DNA from: Scilla litardierei
Lineage: Eukaryota; Streptophyta; Magnoliopsida; Asparagales; Asparagaceae
DNA length: 64,000 nucleotides
Direction of reading: 5' to 3'
NCBI GenBank assembly: GCA_030789695.1
Contig: CM061139.1
Span: 10,493,878 to 10,557,877, forward strand
The notes beneath the pieces are model-generated. The model saw only the letters and a list, made by a program, of their open reading frames with translations, searched no databases and was not told where the DNA came from. A program made the position numbers and the translations under genes. How positions within the stretch are numbered: the first letter of the stretch is position 1; each line of letters starts with the position of its first letter. Below, in pieces: positions 33,675 to 44,251 of this stretch.

Positions 33675-34513
33675 TGTTGGAATTAATGGCTCTTTTGGCC
33701 ATTTGTTCCCTCCCACTCTCTCTTTTTTAGTGCCACATTGGATAGGCAATCACCCTTGTGTGGGTATATAATAGGCTTCTCTCATATGGGCTATTGGACT
33801 TGTTAATGGGCTATAATTTGGGGGTAGTTCGCGTGCACATGAGCCCAAGCAAGGGGCCGAGCCCAAACCGGGTTGAGCCGAATGGAAAATCTGGGCGACG
33901 GATGCGAAAACCCTTAGCGTGTGTGCGCTGGCGTCGTGCCTGTGTAGGGGGGTTCACAGGTGTGCGCACGGAGTGCCGAGTTTTGACTCATGTTTTTAGC
34001 CCATTTTATTTTTCAGAATTCAAAAAGCCCAGTACGTTTTAATTTTCCCAACAGCCATATTTTATTTAATTGCAACAGCTATTTTTCTTTTAATGGCTGT
34101 TAATGGCTGCGTTGTTAATGGAATTCATGGCCGAATTCCAACAGCCATATTTTTCCTCTTTATAAACTCTTGTCTAGATTTTCTCTCAACCATTGCGAAA
34201 AATCATCTATACGAAAATCCTCTTCTCTTCCTTTCCTCATCCTGGGTATCGATCTCGGTGCAAGCTCCACGCTTCTGGCCGCAAGTGGACGTGTTCAGAC
34301 GCGACTGCATTAACCTTGGAGAGCAGCCGGCATCATCCGATTACCACCACGGTCGGGCCGTAGTTGTTTTCAAGGCAGTGGCTCATCCACGGTGCAGTTC
34401 ATCTTCTCTGTATCAGATTTTCCCTTTCCTTCTTATTCGTATTTTGTTTTTACTCGTCTCTTATCTCTCTGTTTTGCTTCTGCAATCATAGATCTTTTCT
34501 TTCAGGTCTAACA
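33675..34513 (+). repeat. 3' LTR of Copia-4 (839 bp)
   Basis: TGTTGGAATTAATGG to GGTCTAACA, preceded by polypurine CAGTGGGGGAT. A TATA box TATATAATA lies near 33765. Confidence 0.85.
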
Positions 34514-34656
34514 AGTATTAACGGGACCTATAGAAAAATATTGGTTAGTTTTCATTCACATTTTGCTAGTTCCTACAATTGAATATTTTATGCAGAAGTG
34601 CAGCACCGAACAAAGAGTATATTTCTCATAATGCCTTATATGGAAAGTTCATCCAA
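34514..34656. other. Short flank without recognisable feature
   Basis: Nothing recognised apart from the left MITE target copy TTCATCCAA at 34648-34656. Confidence 0.4.
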
Positions 34657-34899
34657 GGGTTTTTTAGTATCGACCCCCTGTGTTTTCTCCATAATTAGTA
34701 TCACCCCCTTATGGTTTCAATTATTAGTAAGACCCCCCTGCCACAGGGGGGTGATACTAATTATGGAGAAAACACAGGGGGTTGATACTAATTGTGGAGA
34801 AAAACTTGCAGTGCCATAGAGGGGTCTTACTAATAATTGAAACCATAGGGGGTGATACTAATTATGGAGAAAACACAGGAGGTCGGTACTAAATAACCC
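34657..34899. mobile_element. MITE with long inverted repeats and 9 bp target duplication
   Basis: 243 bp. The left arm GGGTTTTTTAGTATCGACCC to about 34740 is the near-perfect reverse complement of the right arm ending GGTCGGTACTAAATAACCC, with an extra copy of the GATACTAATTATGGAGAAAA module in the middle. Flanks are TTCATCCAA and ATCATCCAA, eight of nine bases equal. A 9 bp duplication favours a Mutator-type MITE; an 8 bp reading would suggest hAT. No coding capacity. Confidence 0.75.
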
Positions 34900-35643
34900 A
34901 TCATCCAAAAAGTTACGTGTGAAATTCCTAGAATTTAATTAACCAGAAGAAGCGAAGCAACAAATGCAAATCTTAATAAATAAGCGACTCACTAAAGATA
35001 AAGTACTCACGGAAGGCAATTAACGTGCACACACAAAATTGTGACAAAAACATTTAGATGGCCAGATGTCCATCCAACCCCCTCAAAACTACACGGGAAT
35101 GCATTTTAAGATTAGCTCTAGAATAACGATTGGTCACTGAAAGATCACAGAATCTACAAGTACGAAAGTAAACCACAACAACAAGCCTGTAAGAAGCAAG
35201 GGCGAGTATTAATCCACCATACACCCATAAATTGCAAATTAATCTTGCATACCATCACTGGTACAAGACCAATTGTAGACAACTTTACACACACAAAAAT
35301 GGATACTCAACATCGGCAAAATCAAGATGCTGCAAATCATTGAGAAGTCATGTACTATAACATTGACCAAAAGAAAGCAACATGTCCTGCAAATGTGAAA
35401 ACTAATGAAACTATGGAAGTAAATGTGCACAAGAAGGAAACTAACAAGACAATGTGTTTTAGTCTCTCATGGATGTCCAATTCATCAAACCATGCATTTT
35501 AGTCTCCCACAATACCCAATTATTAAAAACTAACCAAATATTGTGTGATGTCCAAAACTGTCTCAAATTTCCAAGCTATAATAAGTTAACATCGAAAAAG
35601 GCAAAGAATGCATAATATAATTTGTGAAAAAAAGGAGATGATG
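34900..35643. other. AT-rich DNA without recognised feature
   Basis: Short frames only, none with a recognisable family. Possibly intronic host DNA. Confidence 0.4.
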
Positions 35644-35648
35644 GTATG

Positions 35649-36166
35649 CCTCCTAAAATCAACTACTCACAAGTACAGAGATCTGAACAAGGTCGGATTC
35701 CATCAACCATATATTCAGAAGCTGATTATCTTCTATTTTCTGAAGAGGGGAAGCCAGAGAGTTTTCATGAAGCGATATCTCACAAGAACAAAAAAAGTTG
35801 GTTGCAAGCTATGCACGATGAGATGGAATCTCTGCAGAAGAATTCTACTTATGAGTTGGTCAAGCTTCCACAAGGAAAGAAGACGTTAAAGAACAAGTGG
35901 GTGTTCAAGCTCAAGAAAGATGGCAAAGGAAAGATGGTGAAACACAAAGCCCGGCTGGCGGTCAAAGGATTTCTTCAGAAGAAAGGTATTGACTTTGACG
36001 AGATCTTTTCACCTGTAGTGAAGATAGCTTCAATCCACGTCATAATCGGACTGGTAGCCAGGTTAAATTTAGAGTTTGAGCAAATGGATGTCAAGACGGC
36101 GTTTCTTCATGGTGAGCTATATAATGAAATCCACATGGAGCTGTGCAGAGACATAGCTGGGATGAT
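35649..36166 (+). pseudogene. Copia-5: RT fragment fused to the polyprotein tail
   Basis: The frame encodes the region before RT (SEQGRIPSTIYSEADYLLF), the RT start (WLQAMHDEMESLQKNSTYELV, KARLAVKGFLQKKGIDF) and QMDVKTAFLHGELYNEIHME, then jumps directly to ELCRDIAGM, which resembles the last residues of Tork-type copia polyproteins just before the 3' LTR. The YVDD catalytic motif and all of RNase H are missing, so this is an internal deletion. The frame continues into the LTR to 36320. Confidence 0.7.
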
Positions 36167-36710
36167 TGTTAAATGTTATCCACTTTGGATGCTGCTGGAG
36201 GGGGAGAATGGATGGTTCAGCAGCCCAAGAGGGCTACTGGACTTGGTCAATTTTGGGGGTAAAGCAACTCAAGTTGCCCTTGAGTTGCTCCAACCCCCCC
36301 CCCCCCTTGCATGCCTATAAAAGGGGGGGGGGGGGGTATGAGGAGATCCCCAACACACCAAAACAAGCAACAACAACTAGTGCAAGAGTTGTGAAGAGTT
36401 GTGAGTGTGTTTCTTCCCGGAGAGAAGAAGTGTGTCCAATTCCTGAGAGGATTGTGAGGAGTTCCCCCAGAAAGGAAAGTTACCGAAGAGAGAAAGTTAA
36501 CCTAGAGAGGAAAGTTACCCAAGAGAGGAAGTTAGCCCATAAGTTGTATTGAGTTTTTGTTATTTACCTTAGAGTATGTAAAGTTATTTACAGTGAGAAA
36601 TATTGAAGTCCTTTTTAACTCTCCAATTTTAACTGTTTTACCGTGATCAGTACTTTTTACTGTTTTACTGGAATCAGTAAGTCTTATAGTAATCAGTGAA
36701 AATCACAACA
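36167..36710 (+). repeat. 3' LTR of Copia-5 (about 544 bp)
   Basis: Starts TGTTAAATGTTATCC directly after the polyprotein tail and ends AATCACAACA by inference. It has a TATA box TATAAAA at 36316-36322 set between C13 (36294-36306) and G14 (36323-36336), and AGAGAGGAAAGTTA-like repeats at 36470-36530. GTATG follows at 36711-36715 and also precedes the fragment at 35644-35648. Confidence 0.6.
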
Positions 36711-36715
36711 GTATG

Positions 36716-37112
36716 AAGGAAACAACCAGCCTCTGTAAATTCATTTGATAATACACTATAACAGATCATAGGAGGCAATCAAAGAGATAAAATAACATGA
36801 CCAAACAACAATATTGTTCCATTGTCTATTATAAAGCACCTGCAACACCATAAAAAGAAGCAAGGTTAGCACATCATGTAGAGTTAGGTCCATAGCATGT
36901 TTCTTAATCAAATTAAGCAAATTAAGCACCTGAAGCTCGTTCTTAGAAGCAGACTACTCAAAGACATGTTCTTGGGTGAATGTTGTGGATGAGTTGATTC
37001 CCAAATGAGAACTAAAGAAACTCCCAACTTCATTTGCAATTGAACATCAGTTGAACATGTGGCCAAGGGTTTCAAATCCTGAAAAACATTAACTGCAATC
37101 TGGTTGGCCTTG
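36716..37112 (-). pseudogene. Two exon fragments of an unidentified host gene
   Basis: Exon X (37112-36930) begins at the Athila-B junction. It encodes ANQIAVNVFQDLKPLATCS and TDVQLQMK, then after a frame change SSHLGINSSTTFTQEHVFE, an in-frame TAG, and SASKNELQ before a GTGCTT donor. After an 84 bp gap with acceptor GTTGCAG, exon Y (from 36839 down) reads VLYNRQWNNIVVW. I do not recognise the family. It is disrupted both by mutations and by the Athila-B insertion. Confidence 0.45.
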
Positions 37113-38148
37113 TGATCACTCCATATTTTATACCTTTTTTCTACATGTTTGCATGCCATTTTGATCGCCCATATCGCCCTTTTCATGATTATTCGACGAT
37201 ATCGCGTTGGCTTTCACTATTTCTTGTTTTTGTCCTATTTCAGGAAATATGGAGTGATCGGGAGTGAATTTGAGATCAGAGGATTTGCAAGCGCTTAGGA
37301 GTGTCACCCACGGCTCATTCGAGGACTTATCAGCGATAGAGGATGAGCAGAAGAAGGAGGGAATCAATAGGAGCGACGAGGAAGCAAATAGAAGAAGAAT
37401 AAGCTCAGCATCACATAACTCGGCCGAGTAGAATGCTCACTCGGCCGAGCAAGAAAGCCCACTCGGCCGAACAGAACAGATACGCACAAGAGATATTCAG
37501 CATATACTCAGCCGAATGAAGAAAGCCCACTCGGTCGAGTGAGAAAGTTCACTCGCCCGAGTGGAACATGGAATTCGTCCAGAGAAAGGCCAGAGATATT
37601 GGAAATTTCAGAGACCCTGAGGAGGCCCCACCCGGTCGAGCATGAATGCTCACTCGGCCGAGTAATGAAGCCACTCGGCCGAATAAAGAAGCCACTCGGC
37701 CGAGCCACCCCCCGATGACAGACCTGAAACCCCCGAAGTTACTGTTTTTCTGCAGGATTTGTCACTCGGCCGAGTGACAAGGGTCACTCGGCCGAGTGAC
37801 CCTCTCAGACTGCTGTTAGGATTGCGGATTTTGGGCTGCGTAGGGGTAGTATGGGCACGATTTTTTGGACGATTTTAGAGTGTATTTAAACCCTGATTTT
37901 ACCCTAATTTGCAGAGCTTTTGAACAATTAATTTCTAGACTTTCTTTTAGGATTTAGACGGCTACTCTTTGTGAAATCTCTGCTGGAGATCATCGGCAAT
38001 TACATTGGTTTGTCTATTTCTATTAAAACTCGATTTTTATGCTTTATCTCTCTTTTGTAATGAATTATGCCATGATTATTATTGATTTTTCTGAGATTTG
38101 CATGATGATTAGTGAGTAGTGCCGTCGTCCTAGGGCATGGGGATAAAC
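37113..38148 (+). repeat. 5' LTR of Athila-B, first part
   Basis: Starts TGATCACTCCATATTTTATACC. Palindrome array at 37418-37800, TATTTAAA box at 37883-37890. Interrupted by Copia-3 after TAAAC at 38144-38148. Confidence 0.9.
37418..37800. repeat. CTCGGCCGAG palindrome array (Athila-B 5' LTR)
   Basis: About nine full or one-base-off copies in 380 bp, closing with two full CACTCGGCCGAGTG units 24 bp apart, 80 bp upstream of TATTTAAA. The 3' LTR copy is at 51657-51998, where two copies found here are missing. Confidence 0.9.
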
Positions 38149-38753
38149 TGTTGGATATGGAAGACGTTAGTACACCCTTGTAGGGGATGTATGAGGGAAT
38201 ACGGACCTCGAACGTCGCGTACACGAAGTCGTGTGCAAAGGGAATATGTTCCCTTGCGGAGAGGATCTCTAGATTGATGGGAAAGTCGCATTATATGTGC
38301 ATAAGTGCATGCGACATATGGCTAATAAAGGGGTAATATCTTAAGCTTATATTGTACCATGCATATGGTACAACTTAAGCTTATAATATGCCATGTACGA
38401 TGGTACACCTTAGTTAAATTGTTCCAAAGGAACAATTACTCCTAAAATAACTACCTTGGGGGCTATAAATAAGACTCAAGGGTTAGCCATTTCCTTACAC
38501 TTTTGCATGGCATTCTTGCATGCATTTCTTTCTAGCGAAGCTCTGCCGAAATCCTTCTTCTCTCTTTATCCAAGTTCTTAATCTAAAAGTAGAGATTTAG
38601 ATTGTGGATTTAGTAGCCTTACTCCGTTCGTGAGAAGACTCGATCCGTCGTGGCGAATCCGAAGGCGAAGTTCGTAGACTACCGTGCCGCATACGCAAGC
38701 GTAAGTCTCAACTTCATTTATCGATCCTAACTCTGTTTTGGCAGGATCCTACA
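38149..38753 (+). repeat. 5' LTR of Copia-3
   Basis: TGTTGGATATGG to GATCCTACA. TATA box CTATAAATAAG near 38465. Inverted words around 38340-38400 (TTAAGCTTATA and TATAAGCTTAA) form a possible hairpin around ATGCATATGGTAC. Confidence 0.95.
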
Positions 38754-38754
38754 T

Positions 38755-38766
38755 TGGTATCAGAGC
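38755..38766 (+). other. Primer binding site of Copia-3
   Basis: TGGTATCAGAGC one base after the LTR, complementary to initiator Met tRNA. Confidence 0.95.
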
Positions 38767-39179
38767 CATACGGGTTCGCCCCGGTCAAACCGCCGCCCCG
38801 TCGAAACTATGAACGAGTCGTTGTCTTTTTCACGAATGGGTATCCTACCATTACGGATATGGTCGGAACGCTTCATGACGGAGAGAACGCAGCGGTTGTT
38901 CTTTTCACGTTAGGGTCTTCTGTCATTACGGATATGGCAGGAACTCTCCGTGACGGGAAGAACCGACCGTTCATATCGTCAAACTCGCTCTCTTCATGGA
39001 TGCTGATTCTCCATTCATAGGGAATGTGTGCTCTCTTCATGTGGAGCGCGTAGTTTACGAATTTTTGAAGTGGGTTAATTTTTTGGCATACGGCCATTGG
39101 AGGCTAACTACTTCCTCGACGAACGGGTGCTTCACCGGAGAAGAAGATGGTGGTTATTCCCATCGGGGAAGATGAATTT

Positions 39180-39720
39180 TAATGCATGTGCACCATGGCC
39201 AAATGGGCTATGAAGGCCATGCACCCCCCTCCCCATGCGGAGGGGGTTGGCTATGGCCAATAACCACCACGGCCACCCCTCTGACGGGGTGTGCGGCAAC
39301 CCCATGAAGGGGGGAGACCGGCCATGGCCAAAGGTCCATGGCAGGTCAAGGCCAATAAGCCATGGCCGGCCACGACCAGGGCCAAGGAGCCCTGGCCGCG
39401 ACCTGGGCAGGCCAGGCCAGGGCCAGGCCGCCCTGGCAGAGGCCAGGGTAGGGGCCTGGCCGCCCTGGCAGAGGCCAGGGCAGGGGCCCTGGCCCCGGCC
39501 AGGGGCTTGGCCGCCCTGGCAGAGGCCAGGGCAGCGCCCTGGCAGAGGCCAGGGCCTGGCTAGCCCCGGCCCTGGCAGAGGCCAGGGCCTGGCCAGCCCT
39601 GGCCTCAGCCATGGCCTGGCCAATGGTCGGCCCTGGCCGCTGCCAGGGCCACGGTCGGCCCTGGCAGCGGTCATGGCCTGGCCGGGGGCCGGACTGATCG
39701 GCACTGGCCGGGAGTGATTC
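39180..39720. repeat. GGCC-rich inverted-repeat array in the Copia-3 leader
   Basis: About 540 bp of very high GC. The recurring unit is CCCTGGCAGAGGCCAGGG, a hairpin with a short loop, present about five times between 39430 and 39580 among many GGCCATGGCC and CTGGCCGG words. Long Gly/Ala/Arg/Pro frames run on both strands because the array is nearly self-complementary; none is a credible gene. Confidence 0.85.
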
Positions 39721-40015
39721 AGACCAATTCGGCAAAAGGTCTTGGTCGAACATAAACGTGCCGACTAGCCCATACGGGGCCAAACGACAGTCGTCTGCGC
39801 CAAAATTCTCTCATACGGGGGGAAACGCCTGGATCCATACGGGAGCCAGCGACGATAGTTTGCAGAAAAATCCCCAAAAAGGGGGATCCGACCTTGGCAC
39901 GGCTACGGCTCATTTCCGACAAATGGTCAGGAAGTGCCGAATATTTCACAAGTATCATAAGGGTACTAAGTTGAAATATACATTTTTTTTGAAAAAATAC
40001 GTTTTCATACGTTTT

Positions 40016-40512
40016 GAAAAATACGTTTTCAAAAAACGTTTTTCCGCTGCGAAGTACTATAAGAGTAATAACATTTGATAAAGTGAGGGAGAAATATTGA
40101 AAGTTACTCTAGATGGTGATTGGAAACATAGTGACCTTTTCGATTCTAGAGTAACATCTTCAATATTTTTCGAAAGTAACTTATCAAATTATGAATATCA
40201 TTCCAAGTGGGAGTTGATTTTAGAACTATCCATATGAGATATTCTATTATCATTTCAAGTGGGAATTATATCTGAAAAATACGTTTTCAAACTCGTTTTC
40301 CGCTGCTAGTACTATAAGAGTACTATTGTTTGATAAGTGATGGGGGAATATTGAAGGTTGTTCTAGATGGTGATTGGAATCATAGAGACCTTTTCGATTC
40401 TAGAACAACATCTTCAATATTTTTCGAAAGTAACTTATCAAATATAATATAATTCCAAGTGGGATTTGAATTTTTTAGAACTATCCAAATGGGATATTCT
40501 ATTATCATTTCA
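40016..40512 (+). repeat. Duplicated 250 bp leader unit with nested hairpins
   Basis: Two direct repeats (about 40016-40264 and 40274-40512) share GAAAAATACGTTTTCAAA, CCGCTGC, TACTATAAGAGTA and TTCTATTATCATTTCAAGTG. Each holds three nested inverted pairs: TTTGATAA/TTATCAAA, AATATTGAA/TTCAATATT, and an inner stem GTTACTCTAGA/TCTAGAGTAAC in copy 1 but GTTGTTCTAGA/TCTAGAACAAC in copy 2. Confidence 0.9.
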
Positions 40513-40597
40513 AGTGGGAGTTATATTTTAAGAATTTTTATGCGATGTTTTGATCAAACCTTCGGTTTTGTGTCTTTTGCAGCATTTTAAAAGTAAA

Positions 40598-41460
40598 ATG
40601 TCTTCCGCTTCAAAGAATATCGTCGCTGAGTTAAACAGAGGTGAAAAACTCAACGGCGATAATTACAAACTTTGGTCCATTAAGATACAATACGTTTTAG
40701 AGGAGCAAGAAGTGCTCGAAACTCTAAAGAACGTAATGATTGAACCCGAGTTGGGCACTACGGCCCAACACAGACGAGACAAGGAAGCTTTTGATGCTTG
40801 GTCTCGGAAGAATAAAGATAGCGCGCATTACGTTATTAAGCAGTATGGCTGATGACATAATGCGCATCTTCCGGGAGCATGACTTAGCCATGGACATATG
40901 GTCCAAGCTTGAGGAGAAGTTTGGTGGCACATCGGTGTCCAAACTTCGAGCCTTGACTATAAGATTTGATTCATATAAGAAACGTCCAGATCATTCCATG
41001 GGGAAACATCTGCGACAGATGGAGAATCTAATCTTAGAGTTAAAGGATGCAGGTCATGTGCTCACAGATGATCAACAAATCCAAGCAGTCATACGTTCCC
41101 TACCAAATGGGTGGGATCAAATGAAGATGCATCTCACTCATAATGAGAGCATCAAGACCTTCAACGATGTTTCCAAGCACCTCGAATTAGAGGAAGAGCG
41201 GCTTGCGGCTGCCAAGCCAAGTGCAGAAGTGCACATGGTTGCTAGTTCCTCACACGGGGGAAAGAAACGTAAAGATCGTTTGAAGTCTTCTAATGAACGT
41301 ACTAAGCAACCTGAGTCTACCAAGGAACCCAAACATAAGGGTGGGCAAATGGCATAAGAAGAAAGACTTGAAAATGATCAAGTGCTTCAAGTGCAACAAG
41401 CTCGGTCACTATGCTCGTTCGTGTACGAGTGGAAGTGACGAGGTGCCACCGACCACATAA
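40598..41460 (+). pseudogene. gag: Copia-3 gag, frameshifted
   Basis: Starts MSSASKNIVAELN at ATG 40598 and runs to TGA 40850. The homologous frame resumes at SSMADDIMRIFREHDLAMD after a one-base shift near 40840 and continues through the UBN2 region to 41357. A second shift near 41345 leads to the CCHC knuckle CFKCNKLGHYARSC at 41383-41424. The sequence then jumps from SGSDEVPPT to TRDRRSFVEYHRI; the protease active site D-S/T-G normally found between them is gone. Confidence 0.8.
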
Positions 41461-43518
41461 CAAGGGACAGACGGTCCTTCGTGGAGTATCACCGGATACC
41501 CCAAGGAATGAAGTGGATCAATGTAGGAAACAACACACGTGTTGAAGTGAAAGGCGTTGGGACTCGCAAGCTAGTCTTGGACAACGGCCGCACTCTCCTA
41601 CTTCATGATGTTCTCTTCATTCCATATATTCAAAGGAATATTAAAACTGTGGTCAATTTAATGGGTCTTGGTTATAGTTGGTTCCTTCATGATTGTAATA
41701 TGGACCTATTTTGTAATAATTCCTTTATTGGTACTGGGTTTGTATTTCAAAGGATTTATTGTAATAAGTACAATGTATGGTTCCTCATGTAATGAAAATT
41801 TCCTTATGACAAATTCTTTGACTAATGAGTTTAATATAATTTGTTGGCACACAAGGCTTGGTCATATTGGACCAACGCGTATGGATAGACTTGCCAAATG
41901 TGGCCTTCTATCCAATGTTTCAAAGGTTGAAATGTCGACCTGCGAACATTGCCTTGTGGGGAAATCTTGTCGCAAGCCGTTTGGAACCGGCACAAGGGAC
42001 GAGGTTCCATTACAGCTTATCCATTCGGACATATGTGATCTGATGAATGTCAAGACAAGACGCGGAAAGTCCTATTTCATCACTTTTATTGATGATTTCA
42101 CCCGATTCGGACATATCTATTTGATATCCCACAAAAGTGAAGCTTTGGCTTGCTTTAAAAACTATATGAGTTTAGTGGAGAATCAATTAGATCGCAAGAT
42201 TAAGGTCTTGCGAACCGATAGGGGCGGTGAATATCAATCAACAAGTTTTAAGGAACTTTGTGATGAAAAAGGCATAGTACATCAGGTAACTATGCCTTAT
42301 ACTCCTCAACAAAACGGTGTTGCAGAAAGGAGAAATAGGACTTTAATGGAAATGGTCCGTTTAATGATGGCGCAAGCTAACTTGCCAATCACCTTTTGGG
42401 GTGATGCATTATTGACGACTGCTTTCATTTTAAACCGCGTACCCTCGAAATCAGTTAGCTCCACTCCTTATGAGTTGTGGAACCAAAGGTCTCCTGACTT
42501 AAACATTTTGAAACCTTGGGGTTGTGCATTCTACGCACATATTTCCTCCCATAAGTATGGCAAACTTGGGCCAAGGGGAAGGAAATGTATCTTTATACGA
42601 TACGCAGAAAACTCCAAAGGTTATGTTTTTGTTAGTCAGGAAGACAATGGTGGGATAATTGAGTTTGAGTCGAGGGATGTGACTTTCTTGGAAAACGAGT
42701 TTCCAAGACAGGGCGAGATAAGTCAGAACTTATCTCTATTTGAGATTTATGATCAAGAAGGATTACCTCATTCGAGTGGGAGAATTCTTGGTGAAAACGA
42801 AAATACGTTTCAACCTTCACCAATGGATTATACGAATGACGATTATCCTATTCCATACGGGAATAATGATCCAAGTGGGAGCAATTCTAACGACATTCCA
42901 AGTGGGAGTGATATTAGAATTGATCTAAATTCAAGTCAACAAGGACTTGAAGAATCTCAAATACGACGTAGTAGTCGTACAAGGTTGGCTCCTCTAAGAT
43001 TTGAGGATGAATTTCCGCAAACCTTTATGACTTTACTACAAGATGATGACGAGCCTGCTACTTTCAAACAGGCTGTATCATGCCCTGCAAAAGACAAATG
43101 GATGGAAGCGATGAAGGAGGAATTGAAATCCATGAAAGTTAACCAAGTCTGGGACTTAGTTAACTTACCCAGAGGACATAGAGCAATTGGGAACAAATGG
43201 GTTCTCAAGATCAAGCATAAGGCTGATGGCTCTATAGATAGATATAAAGCTCGCCTTGTCGCGAAAGGTTTTACGCAACAGGAAGGGATAGACTACGAAG
43301 AGACCTTCTCACCTGTTGTGCGTTTTACCTCGACTCGCCTGATTCTGGCAATGGTAGCTTGCTTATACCTCGAATTACATCAGATGGATGTAAAGACTGC
43401 CTTTCTCAATGGAGAATTGGATGAGGAGATCTATATGGAACAACCAACAGGGTTTGTAAAAGAAGAAAACGAACATAAGGTTAGTAAACTTCGTAAGTCC
43501 ATATATGGTCTTAAATAA
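41460..43518 (+). pseudogene. pol: Copia-3 protease remnant, integrase and start of RT
   Basis: Protease remnant VEYHRIPQGMKWINVGNNT to VLFIPYIQRN (41481-41640), with a frame change near 41720. The long frame 41668-43518 then has the pre-integrase HTRLGHI and CEHCLVGK, integrase core D (LIHSDICDL), D (RTDRGGEY), E (NGVAERRNRTL), C-terminal region, and RT from WMEAMKEELKSMKVNQVWDL to LHQMDVKTAFLNGELDEEIY. It stops at TAA 43516-43518 in place of the Gln codon of YGLKQ. Integrase itself looks intact. Confidence 0.85.
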
Positions 43519-44251
43519 TCCTTGAGGCAATGGTATATACGATTTCAAGAAGTTGTCTTATCAAATGGATTTTCCATGCTTGATGAAGATAACTGCGTAT
43601 ATATCAAGAGGATTAAAAGCAAGCATGTTATTATGTCTCTATATGTAGATGACATTTTAATAACTAGAAATGACAAGGGCTTTGTGATGGATATCAAGGC
43701 TTGACTTTCATCGGTTTTGAGATGAAAGACATGGGGAAGCCACATATATCCTTGGAATTAAGATTTCAAGGAATCGTTCAAAGAAACTTCTTTCTCTTTC
43801 ACAAGAGACTTATATAAAGAAGGTTCTAGAACGGTTTAATATGTAGGACTACAAGTCCAATTGATACTCCTATAAGCAGATGCGATAATTTATATCTGAA
43901 ATCATGTCCAAAGAACCAAAAGGAAAAGGAAATTATGGAAAAAGTTCCATATTCCAGTACAGTTGATAGTCTTATGTACGCTATGATGCATACAAGACCG
44001 GACATCTGTTTTGCCGTTGGAATGGTAAGTCGTTACCAATCCAACCCAGGGCAAGAACACTGGAAAGCGGTTAAGAGGATAATGCAGTATCTTAAAGGAA
44101 CAGCAGATTTGCAAAAGACTATGATAAAACCAAGAAGGTAGACATAAGGTACATATCTACGCATGAGATGATAGCCGATCAGCTTACGAAAGCGATCCCC
44201 AGAAATGTGTTTTATAAACACTTATCATCCCAAGGATTGCGTAAGAGCTGA
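43519..44251 (+). pseudogene. Copia-3 RT end and deleted RNase H
   Basis: RT continues in frame with LRQWYIRF and the catalytic YVDDILI near 43640, then stops at 43702-43704 and loses frame. HTRPDICFAVGMVSRYQ and IMQYLKGTADL (43935-44110) are followed at once by KKVDIRYISTHEMIADQLT, the polyprotein tail, ending at TGA 44249-44251. The RNase H catalytic segment that should lie between is deleted. Confidence 0.8.

Larger units (their letters stand above)
28478..34513 (+). mobile_element. Copia-4: defective Ty1/copia element with truncated 5' LTR
   Basis: Plus-strand element with 5' LTR remnant, gag-protease, integrase, RT and RNase H pieces, a 3' untranslated repeat region, polypurine tract CAGTGGGGGAT and a full 3' LTR. 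The 5' LTR lacks about the first 265 bp, including the TATA box, so no target duplication can be assigned. Coding parts hold many stops and frameshifts. It interrupts DNA upstream of the Tag exons. Confidence 0.85.
38767..40597 (+). other. Long untranslated leader of Copia-3
   Basis: 1.8 kb between PBS and gag. Contents: two copies of a CATTACGGATATGG-centred repeat (38840-38965), a GC-rich inverted-repeat array (39180-39720), and a duplicated hairpin unit (40016-40512). It ends with TGTGTCTTTTGCAG at 40568-40581, a strong splice-acceptor-like sequence 16 bp before the gag ATG, so part of the leader may be an intron. Confidence 0.7.

Noticed and set aside
39132..39783. Overlapping 100-190 codon frames on both strands
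   Set aside because: Produced by the self-complementary GGCC array; stop codons are rare because of composition.
40550..40597. Upstream Met as start of Copia-3 gag
   Set aside because: Homology and typical gag starts favour the ATG at 40598; the upstream part overlaps a splice-acceptor-like tract.
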